Shown here piece after piece: positions 51,106 through 58,609 of a stretch of DNA of 64,000 nucleotides. Where the stretch lies: NCBI RefSeq assembly GCF_023169945.1, contig NZ_AP025591.1, forward strand, positions 1,510,501 to 1,574,500, written 5' to 3'. The stretch comes from Anaeromyxobacter oryzae. Lineage in GTDB: Bacteria; Myxococcota; Myxococcia; Myxococcales; Anaeromyxobacteraceae. The position numbers were made by a program, and so were the translations under genes. Every line of letters starts with the position of its first letter. Position 1 is the first letter of the stretch. Below the pieces are notes generated by a model. That model searched no databases, was not told the origin of the DNA, and saw nothing but the letters and a program-made list of their open reading frames with translations.

Positions 51106-52158
51106 GTGAGCCGGCCCGACCGCTCCACCCCGACCCGCGGTCCGATGACCGGGCTCGCCGCCGCCGCCCTCTTCGGCGCCAGCACGCCGTTCGCGAAGCT
51201 GCTCGTCCCGGGGACGGGTCCGCTCACCCTCGCGGGCCTCCTCTACCTCGGCGCGGCGGCCGGGCTGCTCGCTGCCGCGCCCCTCCGGCGCAGCGGCGCG
51301 GAGGCGCCCATCCAGCGCTCCGACCTGCCCGTCCTCGCGCTGGTCGTCGTCGCGGGCGGGGTGGTCGGCCCGATCCTCCTCGTCGTGGGGCTCGCGCGGC
51401 TGTCGGGCGCGTCCGCCGCGCTGCTCCTGAACCTGGAGGCGCCGTTCACCATCGCGCTCGCGGTGGTCATGCTCGGCGAGCACCTGGCGCGGCGCGAGGT
51501 GCTCGGCGCCGCCGTGGTGATCCTCGGCGCCGCCGCGCTGACGTGGGCGCCAGGTGCGCTCCAGGCGAGCCCGGCCGGCGCGGCGTCGATCGCCGGCGCG
51601 TGCGCCGCGTGGGCGGTCGACAACAACCTGAGCCAGCGCCTCTCGATCCGGGACCCCGTCGCCGTCGCCCGCGCGAAGACGCTCGCGGCGGGCGCGTTCG
51701 ACGTGGCGCTCGGGCTCGCGCTCGGGGAGCGGCTTCCTCCGGCCGCGCACGTCGCGGCCGCCCTGCTCACCGGCGCGCTCGGCTACGGCCTGAGCATCGT
51801 GCTGCACCTGCTCGCCGTCCGCGCGCTCGGCGCGGCGAGGCAGGCGGCGTACTTCGCGACCGCGCCGTTCATCGGCGCGCTGCTCGCGATCCCGCTGCTC
51901 CACGACCGCCTCTCGCCCGCTCATCTCGCGGCCGGCGCGCTGATGGCGCTCGGGATCGCGCTCATCGTCCGGACGCGCCACGCGCACGCGCACACGCACG
52001 ACGCCGAGGAGCACGAGCACGCGCACGTCCACGACGAGCATCACGCTCACGCCCACGCGGAGCCGGTGGTCGAGCCCCACTCGCACCCGCACCGGCACGC
52101 GCAGCTCTTCCACGATCACCCGCACGCGCCCGACCTGCACCACCGGCACGGGCACTGA
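51106..52158 (+). CDS. EamA-family transporter with histidine-rich C-terminal tail
   Basis: This 350-residue drug/metabolite-superfamily membrane protein has about ten helices in two EamA halves (ALFGASTPFAKLLV, ASAALLLNLEAPFTIALAVVMLGEHLARREVLGA; ACAAWAVDNNLSQRLS, ARQAAYFATAPFIGALLAIPLL). From about residue 290 a ~60-residue tail follows with more than 20 His mixed with Asp, Glu and Ala, ending PDLHHRHGH. Such tails suggest metal binding on the cytoplasmic side. GTG at 51106 is used; ATG 51145 is a shorter alternative. The export substrate is unknown; a metal link is inferred from the tail and the chromate genes downstream. Confidence 0.88.
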   Translation: MSRPDRSTPTRGPMTGLAAAALFGASTPFAKLLVPGTGPLTLAGLLYLGAAAGLLAAAPLRRSGAEAPIQRSDLPVLALVVVAGGVVGPILLVVGLARLSGASAALLLNLEAPFTIALAVVMLGEHLARREVLGAAVVILGAAALTWAPGALQASPAGAASIAGACAAWAVDNNLSQRLSIRDPVAVARAKTLAAGAFDVALGLALGERLPPAAHVAAALLTGALGYGLSIVLHLLAVRALGAARQAAYFATAPFIGALLAIPLLHDRLSPAHLAAGALMALGIALIVRTRHAHAHTHDAEEHEHAHVHDEHHAHAHAEPVVEPHSHPHRHAQLFHDHPHAPDLHHRHGH

Positions 52159-52191
52159 ACGGCGCGCGCACGCGCTGCCGCCCGGCGACGC

Positions 52192-52209
52192 TGCCCTCGC
52201 GCGAGGGCA
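52192..52209. terminator. Hairpin after the EamA gene
   Basis: A perfect 18-base palindrome TGCCCTCGCGCGAGGGCA makes a 7-bp stem with GCGC loop, 34 bases after the stop. No T-run. Confidence 0.5.
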
Positions 52210-52242
52210 CGTCCGCCGCCGCGCGTCCCGTCGGGGTGGGGG

Positions 52243-52271
52243 TTGATGCGCGTTGATTCAGTTGTTACATC
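52243..52271 (+). promoter_or_regulatory. Possible sigma-70 promoter of chromate cluster
   Basis: TTGATG (52243-52248) and TTACAT/TACATC (52265-52271) are spaced 16-17 bases in a locally AT-rich patch. If real, the transcript starts near 52278 and the chrB start must be downstream of 52246. Confidence 0.35.
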
Positions 52272-53292
52272 CCGGACACAGTTGACCGCGATCAAGCCGA
52301 GACGCGAAGCCCCGTCGGCCCTCTCCGAGCCGCGCTGGATGTTGCTGATCCACCAGATTCCCCCGACGCCCGCCTACCTGCGCGTCAAGATCGGCCGCCA
52401 CCTGGCGCGCATCGGCGCCGTCGCGATCAAGAACTCGGTGTACGCACTCCCGCGGAACGACGAGACGCAGGAGGACTTCCAGTGGGTCCTCCGCGAGATC
52501 GTGAAGGGTGGCGGGGACGCGTCGATCGTCGAGGCGCGGTTCATCGAGGGCCTCTCGGACGCGCAGCTCACCGGGCTCTTCCAGGCGGCGCGGGAGGCGG
52601 ACTACCGCGAGCTCGCCGAGCAGGCACGTGGAGTCCAGGCGGGGTTTCCGCGGCGCGGCCCCGTCCCTCCCGGTCACCGCGCGGAGCTGGCGGGGCAGGT
52701 CGCGCGGCTGCGGCAGCGCACGATCGAGCTCGCCGCGATCGACTTCTTCGGAGCGCCCGGGCGCGAGATCGTCGAGGGGCTCCTGTCCGGGATGGAGGCG
52801 CGCATGAGGACCGTCGAGGGAACCGAGCAGTCGTCGAAGGCGTCGCTGGACGTCGCGGAGCACCGGGGGCGCACCTGGGTCACGCGGACCGGCATCAAGG
52901 TGGACCGGATGGCGAGCGCCTGGCTCATCCGGAAGTTCATCGACCCCGCGGCGCGCTTCAAGTTCGTGCCGGCGAAGGGATACAGGCCGGAACGCGGCGA
53001 GCTGCGCTTCGACATGTTCGAGGCGGAGTTCACGCACGAGGGCGACCTCTGCACGTTCGAGGTGCTCGTCCAGCGCTTCGGGCTCGGCGATCCCGCCCTC
53101 CGGGCGATCGCGGAGATCGTCCACGACATCGACGTGAAGGACGCGAAGTACGGGCGCGAGGAGGCGGCGGGCATCGGCCAGCTCGTCGCCGGCATCGCGG
53201 CGGCGCACGCCGACGACGAGGGGCGCCTCGCGCGCGGCGCGGCGCTGTTCGACGACCTGTACGCGGTGCACTCCGGCCCGGCGAAGCACTGA
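52246..53292 (+). CDS. chrB: Chromate resistance protein ChrB
   Basis: This protein is up to 348 residues. The N-terminal domain matches ChrB_N (RWMLLIHQIPPTPAYLRVKIGRHLARIGAVAIKNSVYALP). A Glu/Asp-rich middle leads to the C-terminal ChrB domain (TWVTRTGIKVDRMASAWLIRKFIDPAARFKFVP, then FEAEFTHEGDLCTFEVLVQRFGL and IVHDIDVKDAKYG). ChrB proteins act as chromate-responsive regulators or accessory resistance factors beside ChrA. The start is uncertain: ATG 52246 gives extra N-terminal residues not seen in the family, while ATG 52339 falls inside the conserved start; a non-ATG start between them is possible. Upstream of chrA in one unit. Confidence 0.88.
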   Translation: MRVDSVVTSRTQLTAIKPRREAPSALSEPRWMLLIHQIPPTPAYLRVKIGRHLARIGAVAIKNSVYALPRNDETQEDFQWVLREIVKGGGDASIVEARFIEGLSDAQLTGLFQAAREADYRELAEQARGVQAGFPRRGPVPPGHRAELAGQVARLRQRTIELAAIDFFGAPGREIVEGLLSGMEARMRTVEGTEQSSKASLDVAEHRGRTWVTRTGIKVDRMASAWLIRKFIDPAARFKFVPAKGYRPERGELRFDMFEAEFTHEGDLCTFEVLVQRFGLGDPALRAIAEIVHDIDVKDAKYGREEAAGIGQLVAGIAAAHADDEGRLARGAALFDDLYAVHSGPAKH

Positions 53293-53371
53293 CCTCGCCG
53301 TGGAGGCGACCGTGGATCACGGGCCCCCGACGACGGCGGAAGCGCGGTGCCCCGGAGCCCGGGAGGTCTCG

Positions 53372-54550
53372 ATGCCCGAGATCTTCTGGTACTTCCTGAA
53401 GCTCGGCTGGCTCGCGTTCGGCGGCCCCATCGGCCAGATCGGCCTCATGCACCTGGAGGTGGTCGAGCGCCGGAAGTGGATCACGGAGGACGAGTTCGTC
53501 CGCGCGCTCAACTTCTGCCACCTCCTGCCCGGGCCGGAGGCTCTGCAGCTCGCGATCTACATCGGCTACAGGAAGGCGGGCTACCGCGCGGCGATCCTCG
53601 CCGGCGTGCTCTTCATCCTGCCCGGCTACGTCACGCTGACCGCGCTCGCCTGGATCTACGTCCACTACGGGAAGACGCCCCAGGTCCTGGGGGTCCTTTG
53701 GGGCTTCCGTCCGGTCGGGCTCGCCCTGCTCCTCGCCGCGCTCGTCCGGATCTCTCGCGCCGCGCTGAAGGGCATCTTCCCCGTCGTGCTCGCGATCGCC
53801 GCGTTCGTCGCGTTCTACCTCGGGCGGCTGCCCTTCGTGGTCGTGCTCGTGGGGTGCGGGCTCTCGTTCGTCGCGTGGCGCCACCGGAAGCCGGGGCCTC
53901 GCGTCGCCGTGGCGGCCGCCTCGCTCCTCCTCGCCGGGCGCGCCGACGCCGCCGAGCCGATCGCGCGACGGCTCGTCGACATCTCGTGGTTCTTCCTCAA
54001 GGTGGGGCTCTTCTCGTTCGGCGGGGCGTACGCGGTCCTGCCGTACATCCGCGCGGGGGCGGTCACGACCTACGGGTGGATCAGCGACCGTCAGATGATC
54101 GACGCGCTGGCGCTCGGCGAGACCACGCCGGGCCCTCTCATCTCCATCGGCATCTTCGTCGGGTTCCTCGCCGGGAACGGCGCGCACGCGCCGTGGCTCG
54201 GGGCCACGCTGTCGACCTTCTGGCTCTTCCTCCCGTCGTTCCTGTTCGTCCTCCCCGCGGCTCGATACATGGACTGGCTCACGTCGAGGCCCGGGCTGAA
54301 GGACTTCCTGAAGGGGGTCACCTCGGGCGTCGTGGGCCTGATCTTCTCCATCTCGATCCCGCTCGCGAAGGTCGCCTTCATGCCGGGCGGCTCGATCGAC
54401 TGGATCACGGTCGTCCTCGGCCTCGCGGCGTTCGCGGCGCTCACGCTCTGGAAGTGGCGGCTCAACGTCGTGGTGGTGGTCGCGGGCGGCGGCGTCCTGG
54501 GCCTGCTCCGGGCGTTCGCGCCGGCCCTCTTCGGCGGCGCGCTGGCGTGA
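53372..54550 (+). CDS. chrA: ChrA-family chromate transporter, second copy
   Basis: This 392-residue two-domain CHR-family membrane protein has first half FLKLGWLAFGGPIGQIGLMHLEVVERRKWITEDEFVRALNFCHLLPGPEALQLAIYIGY, the full family signature. The second half has FLKVGLFSFGGAYAVLPYIRAGAV, ALALGETTPGPLISIGIFVGF. ATG 53372 is chosen for its GGGAGG ribosome site; GTG 53300 would add an N-terminus without homology. It follows chrB by 79 bases and overlaps the next gene by four. It is a closer match to characterised ChrA than the copy at 11972, and chrB next to it supports chromate efflux. Confidence 0.94.
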   Translation: MPEIFWYFLKLGWLAFGGPIGQIGLMHLEVVERRKWITEDEFVRALNFCHLLPGPEALQLAIYIGYRKAGYRAAILAGVLFILPGYVTLTALAWIYVHYGKTPQVLGVLWGFRPVGLALLLAALVRISRAALKGIFPVVLAIAAFVAFYLGRLPFVVVLVGCGLSFVAWRHRKPGPRVAVAAASLLLAGRADAAEPIARRLVDISWFFLKVGLFSFGGAYAVLPYIRAGAVTTYGWISDRQMIDALALGETTPGPLISIGIFVGFLAGNGAHAPWLGATLSTFWLFLPSFLFVLPAARYMDWLTSRPGLKDFLKGVTSGVVGLIFSISIPLAKVAFMPGGSIDWITVVLGLAAFAALTLWKWRLNVVVVVAGGGVLGLLRAFAPALFGGALA

Positions 54551-55329
54551 GCGAGCGGTCCGCGGGAGACCGATCGCTCCTCGCGCGCCTCGCCTGCCGC
54601 GGTCCGGTCCTCGCCGTGATGGCGGCGTGGCCGCTCGCCGCGAGCGCCTACAGGCCGTTCGACTCGACCGACGCCGCCGTCGCTGCGAGGGGCGAGGTCG
54701 AGCTCGAGCTCGGGCCGCTCGGCTACCTGGTGCAGGGTCCGGACCGCGCGCTCGTCGCGCCGAGCCTGGTCCTGAACTGGGGCTTCGCCGATCAGTGGGA
54801 GGCGGTGCTCGAGGGGCGGCACTTCATCGCGCTCGGAGGCGACCTCCGCGAGCCGCAGCTGCGGGTCGAGGACACGGCCTTCTCGCTGAAGCGCGTCCTG
54901 CGCGAGGGGAGCCTGCAGGAGAGGAGCGGCGTCAGCGTCGCGGTGGAATTCGGCGCCTTGCTCCCCACCATCAACGGCGAGGCCGGGGTCGGCGCGGAGT
55001 GCGCGCTCATCGTCTCGCAGCGCTGGCGCAATCTGACCGTCCACGTGAACGGCGCCGCGGCGTGGACGCGGGCCCACACGCCCGGCGCGTTCGGCGGCGT
55101 GATCCTCGAGGGGCACGACGCGTGGGCCGTCCGGCCGGTCGCCGAGATCCTCGTGGAGGGCGAGCGCGATCTGCCGTCGACGCTCTCGGGGCTCGTCGGG
55201 ACGATCTGGCGCCCGTCGGACGCGCTCTCGCTCGACGCCGCCGTGCGGCTCGCCCGGACGGGCAGTGTGAGCACGACCGAGGTCAGGGTCGGCCTGACCT
55301 GGGGGTTCAGCGTGGGGCTCCCGCGGTGA
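54547..55329 (+). CDS. Putative outer-membrane beta-barrel protein in the chromate operon
   Basis: This 260-residue exported protein starts at GTG, overlapping the chrA stop (GTGA). The signal peptide ends VMAAWPLAASA. The mature part reads as successive beta strands with GGDL or acid-rich turns: ARGEVELELGPLGYLVQG, SLVLNWGFADQWEAVLEGRHF, SGVSVAVEFGALLPT, NLTVHVNGAAAWTR, ALSLDAAVRLARTG, VSTTEVRVGLTWGFSVGLPR. This resembles small porin-like or transporter-associated barrels common after chrA in Deltaproteobacteria. A role as outer-membrane exit for chromate is conceivable but unproven. Confidence 0.8.
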   Translation: MSERSAGDRSLLARLACRGPVLAVMAAWPLAASAYRPFDSTDAAVAARGEVELELGPLGYLVQGPDRALVAPSLVLNWGFADQWEAVLEGRHFIALGGDLREPQLRVEDTAFSLKRVLREGSLQERSGVSVAVEFGALLPTINGEAGVGAECALIVSQRWRNLTVHVNGAAAWTRAHTPGAFGGVILEGHDAWAVRPVAEILVEGERDLPSTLSGLVGTIWRPSDALSLDAAVRLARTGSVSTTEVRVGLTWGFSVGLPR

Positions 55330-55363
55330 TGCGAGGCGGAGAGGTCCGCTGACCCGGAGCGCG

Positions 55364-55397
55364 CCCGGTGCGCCGCGGCGGACCGCGGCGCGCCGGG
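55364..55397. terminator. Bidirectional terminator hairpin
   Basis: GCGCCGCGG pairs with CCGCGGCGC around CGGA, and the stem is extended by five further G-C pairs beyond one T-G wobble, about 15 pairs in all. It separates convergent genes. Confidence 0.65.
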
Positions 55398-55409
55398 GTA
55401 CGGCGCACC

Positions 55410-57332
55410 TCAGTAGACGACGACGCCGAAGCTGTTCAGGAGCGAGGCGGAGGAGTCCACCTTGACGACCGACAGCCGCTTCGTGCCGGCGGCGTCGAAG
55501 AACACGTACTGTCCGTGGACCGGATACGCGACTCCCGCGCGGGCGTACTTCGGATAAGCCAACTGCTCCAGCTGCCCGAAGTAGGTCGAGTCGAAGATCT
55601 GGAAGGACTGGTCCGAGGTGTTATCCGGCGGGTACGCGTAGGGGTCGCCCGCCGGCTGGACGATCCAGTCACCCGCGGCGGCCGATGGCGACGCCGGCGC
55701 GAAGGCCGCCCGTACCCGGATCCCGAGGCTCCCGGCGTACGTCATGTCGCTCGTCCGGAACCGATTGCCCGAGGAGAACAGGATCTGCGCGCCGTCGTCC
55801 GAGATCCAGAAGTCGCTTCCCATGGAGTAGACGCCCCAGTAGGGCGACTGGGCGGCGTAGGAGATCGCGCCGGTCGTCGCGTTGATGTCATGCCGGTACA
55901 GCTGCTGCGGCGACAACCCGAGCTCCACGAGGAACACGTGGTTCGTCCCGGGCTGCAGCTTGAAGCGGCCGCCCGCATAGACCGAGCCCGTCCCGAGCGT
56001 CTCGGTCCCGGTCCCCAGATCCACCACGTGGAGGTTCGACCACTGATCGTGCAGCGGGTAGACGTACGCGAACCTGGTGACGCGGCTTCCGGCGACGGTC
56101 ATCGGATCGCTCAGGATCACGTCGTCCGCGTCCGCGCTGATCGGCCAGGTCTTGATCACAGTGCGCGCCTCGAGGTCCACGTACGAGATGAACGCGGAGT
56201 GCCCGACCACGGCGAACTTGCCATCCGGACTGACGCTCACGCACGTCGGCGCGAGCGGCAACGCGACGGACGCGTCCGCCGCGCCGGCGGCGTCGTGGAC
56301 GTGCAGCGCGTTCGGAGAGGCGGAGACCATCACGATCCGGTCGAGCGACCGGCTGTACTCCGCATCGACCGGGGTGAAGGCGAGCAGCTCGATGCGGCGG
56401 TACACCGTGACCGTCGCGGTGGCGGTCGCGCTCGCCGCGCCATCCGCCACGGTCACCTGGACCGTGTAGACCCCCTCGGCGTCGGGCGTGAGGTGTGCGA
56501 CCGCGCTCGTCGCGTCGGCGAGCGCAGCGCTGCTCCCGTCGGGCTTCGTGAGGATCTCCCAGCCGAACGCGACCACGTCGTGGTCGGGATCGGAGCTCTG
56601 GGTCGCGTCGAGCGCGATCACGTCTCCGGTGTTGGCGGCGAGCGCGGCCGACGCAAGCCTCGCGACCGGAGGGAGGTCGACGGCGTCGACGGCCACGTGG
56701 GCCGGCACGCTCGTCGCGCTCGCATCCGAGACGACGAGCCGGGCGTCGTAGTGCCCCGGGACGTCGGGGGTGAAGCGCGGCGCCGGAGCGGCGGCGTCGT
56801 CGAGCACCGCCGCGCTGCCGGCCGGTCTCGACAGGCTCCATGAGTAGGCGATCGGGTCGCCGTCGGGGTCCCGGCTGGACGTGCCGTCCAGCGCGACGGG
56901 AGAACGGATCGCGACGGTCCCGGAGGGCTGCGCGGACGCAAAGGCCGCCGGCGCCGTGTTCACCGCGAAGATCTGCGCCGACGCCTGCGCCGTGCAGGTC
57001 CCCGTCACGAGCACCTTCACCACGTACGTCCCCTCGACATCCGCGAGGAAGGACGTGACGGGACCGGTCGCCGTGACGAGCGCGGCGTGGCTCCCCGCGG
57101 GTTTCGCCGAGAGCTGCCAGGCGAACTGGAGCGGCGCGGAGTTGGTCGCCGTGCTCTGCAGCGCGTCCACTTGCACGAGCGTGTTCTTCGCGACGTTCTG
57201 GTTTCCTCCCGCGCTCGCGACCACCGTGGAGCAGGAGCTCGTCTCGGTCGGCGACTTGGAGCCCGCTCCGCTCGAGCAACCGACCGCGAGAGTTGCAGCG
57301 AACGAGATGATCGTCAGCCCACGAGTGCGCAT
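55410..57332 (-). CDS. Lipoprotein with PKD-like domains and beta-propeller
   Basis: This 640-residue lipoprotein has leader ATLAVGC followed by a Ser/Gly/Thr linker. Three PKD/Ig-like domains follow (about residues 40-310), each with a DGTSSRDPDGDPIAYSW-type core: QSTATNSAPLQFAWQL, SRDPDGDPIAYSWSL, QSSDPDHDVVAFGWEI. The C-terminal ~330 residues look like a seven-bladed propeller of the YVTN/WD type (DRIVMVSASPNALHVHDAAG, CVSVSPDGKFAVVGHSAFISYVDLEARTVIKTW). This is a common architecture for surface proteins of myxobacteria. ATG 57332 precedes the signal peptide. No enzyme motif. Confidence 0.85.
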   Translation of the reverse strand: MRTRGLTIISFAATLAVGCSSGAGSKSPTETSSCSTVVASAGGNQNVAKNTLVQVDALQSTATNSAPLQFAWQLSAKPAGSHAALVTATGPVTSFLADVEGTYVVKVLVTGTCTAQASAQIFAVNTAPAAFASAQPSGTVAIRSPVALDGTSSRDPDGDPIAYSWSLSRPAGSAAVLDDAAAPAPRFTPDVPGHYDARLVVSDASATSVPAHVAVDAVDLPPVARLASAALAANTGDVIALDATQSSDPDHDVVAFGWEILTKPDGSSAALADATSAVAHLTPDAEGVYTVQVTVADGAASATATATVTVYRRIELLAFTPVDAEYSRSLDRIVMVSASPNALHVHDAAGAADASVALPLAPTCVSVSPDGKFAVVGHSAFISYVDLEARTVIKTWPISADADDVILSDPMTVAGSRVTRFAYVYPLHDQWSNLHVVDLGTGTETLGTGSVYAGGRFKLQPGTNHVFLVELGLSPQQLYRHDINATTGAISYAAQSPYWGVYSMGSDFWISDDGAQILFSSGNRFRTSDMTYAGSLGIRVRAAFAPASPSAAAGDWIVQPAGDPYAYPPDNTSDQSFQIFDSTYFGQLEQLAYPKYARAGVAYPVHGQYVFFDAAGTKRLSVVKVDSSASLLNSFGVVVY

Positions 57333-57444
57333 GGCTCCCCTCCGGCGGGCGGATGCCCGCGGATCCATCGAAGAAGACGGGTCATCCTCCCCGATGGGGC
57401 GCGACAGGATGCACACCATCGGGTGCGTCAGATTGTCGCACGCA

Positions 57445-57588
57445 TCACGCCCGCTCCGCCAGGGCGAGGAACACGGGAAAGACCCGGGGGCCGGCGGCGG
57501 TGTCCTTCTTCACCTCGAAGACGGTCTCGAAGCGCACGTCACGGAACCCGCTCCGCTCCAGCCGGGCAGGGAGCCTTCGCGCGCGCAT
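57445..57588 (-). pseudogene. Remnant of a SAM-dependent methyltransferase C-terminus
   Basis: A 47-residue open frame starts MRARRLPARLERSGFRDVRFETVFEVKKDTA... and ends FPVFLALAERA. The GF.DVRFETVFEVKKDTAAGP pattern and VFPVFLALAER ending are those of the final strands of class I methyltransferases, whose Rossmann core is absent. It starts 21 bases after the DUF6125-like gene stop. Most likely the 3' relic of a deleted methyltransferase gene, though a short expressed peptide cannot be excluded. Confidence 0.5.
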
Positions 57589-57609
57589 CGAAGTCGCTCG
57601 TACGGGAGG

Positions 57610-58167
57610 TCACGGCGCCTCCTCCTCGTCCGCGATAGTGAACTCCCAGGCGCACCACCGGTCGGCGGGGTGATCATCCGGAGGGCACACGATGCACCGC
57701 GTCCGGATGCGCGGATCGATCGTGCTGGCGAACCGCGCGTACTCCACGAGGCCGACGCGCTTGCACGGAAAGTCCGGGAGCCCCTTCCGCCTGCGGGCCG
57801 ACTGAACGCGGCAGTCGCGCATCGCGAAGACGGCCCGCGTGGCGCTCACCTCGGCGGGCTCCTGGGTGTTGAGGCGCGCGTAGAGCCGGTGCTCGAGCGC
57901 CTCGAGCAACGCGGGGATGCCGCCTCCGGGCCTCATCCCGAGCCGCTCCATGATGCGCGTCGCCTCGAGGACCGTGAAGCGTTCCCACGCGGCGGCGTCG
58001 GCGGCGATGGCCGCCTCCATCCCGTGCGCCGCCTCGACCGCCTGGAACCAGAGCCCGTCGTGGGCGAGCCAGTTCTTGGCGTCGTCCATCACGATCCGGA
58101 CCAGGTCCTCCTTGTCCAGGGAGCGGAGGAATGCGGCAGCGTCTTCAGGGGTGCGCGCCTCGGCCAT
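57610..58167 (-). CDS. Cysteine-rich cytosolic protein, DUF6125-like
   Basis: This 185-residue soluble protein starts at ATG 58167 with GGAGGAG upstream. The helical N-terminal half (FLRSLDKEDLVRIVMDDAKNWLAHDGLWFQAVEAAHGMEAAI) and the Cys-bearing C-terminal half (MRDCRVQSARRRKGLPDFPCKRVGLVEYARFA, RTRCIVCPPDDHPADRWCAWEF) match a family of uncharacterised proteins in metal-reducing Deltaproteobacteria, annotated as DUF6125 as far as I recall. The cysteines could hold a metal or cluster. The methyltransferase remnant downstream hints that the pair once formed an operon. Confidence 0.7.
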   Translation of the reverse strand: MAEARTPEDAAAFLRSLDKEDLVRIVMDDAKNWLAHDGLWFQAVEAAHGMEAAIAADAAAWERFTVLEATRIMERLGMRPGGGIPALLEALEHRLYARLNTQEPAEVSATRAVFAMRDCRVQSARRRKGLPDFPCKRVGLVEYARFASTIDPRIRTRCIVCPPDDHPADRWCAWEFTIADEEEAP

Positions 58168-58196
58168 GAGCTCCTCCCGCGACGGAGACCACGGTG

Positions 58197-58607
58197 TTAC
58201 CGCGGCGGCCGCTCCAGGTCCATCTGGCCTCTCGCGCGCGCCAGCTCGGCCCGCGCCCACGCGAGCGCCTCCCGCTCGTCGGCGAACGGCTTCACCGCCG
58301 TCCGGCCATCCCTGAGGATGCTCGCCGTGCCGAGCGCGCGGGTCGCCACGGACACCGCCGGGTTCGGCGTCACGACCGCGATCGCGGCGATCCCGAGCGC
58401 CCGGTCGCCCGTGACGCGGATCCAGTGCTGCGGGACGTCGTGGCCGACGAGCTTGACCGCGGCCGGGACGACGAACACGACCGCGACGCGGTCGCCGCGG
58501 GAGGCCTCCCGCAGCGCCGCGACGAGGTCGGTCTGGCGCTCGGGCGCGAGCTCCGCCGCCTCGGCGTAGCGCACCACGAACACCCCGTCCTGGCTCTCCA
58601 CGTCCAT
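58197..58607 (-). CDS. STAS/SpoIIAA-like small protein
   Basis: This 136-residue cytosolic protein has the SpoIIAA/SEC14-like STAS pattern: VVRYAEAAELAPERQTDLVAALREAS, VAVVFVVPAAVKLVGHDVPQHWIRVTGDRALGIAAIAVVTPNPAVSVATRAL, ending PFADEREALAWARAEL, the usual last helix of the family. It lies two bases after the YeeE-rhodanese gene and may regulate the transport operon (inference). Confidence 0.8.
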   Translation of the reverse strand: MDVESQDGVFVVRYAEAAELAPERQTDLVAALREASRGDRVAVVFVVPAAVKLVGHDVPQHWIRVTGDRALGIAAIAVVTPNPAVSVATRALGTASILRDGRTAVKPFADEREALAWARAELARARGQMDLERPPR

Positions 58608-58609
58608 CG

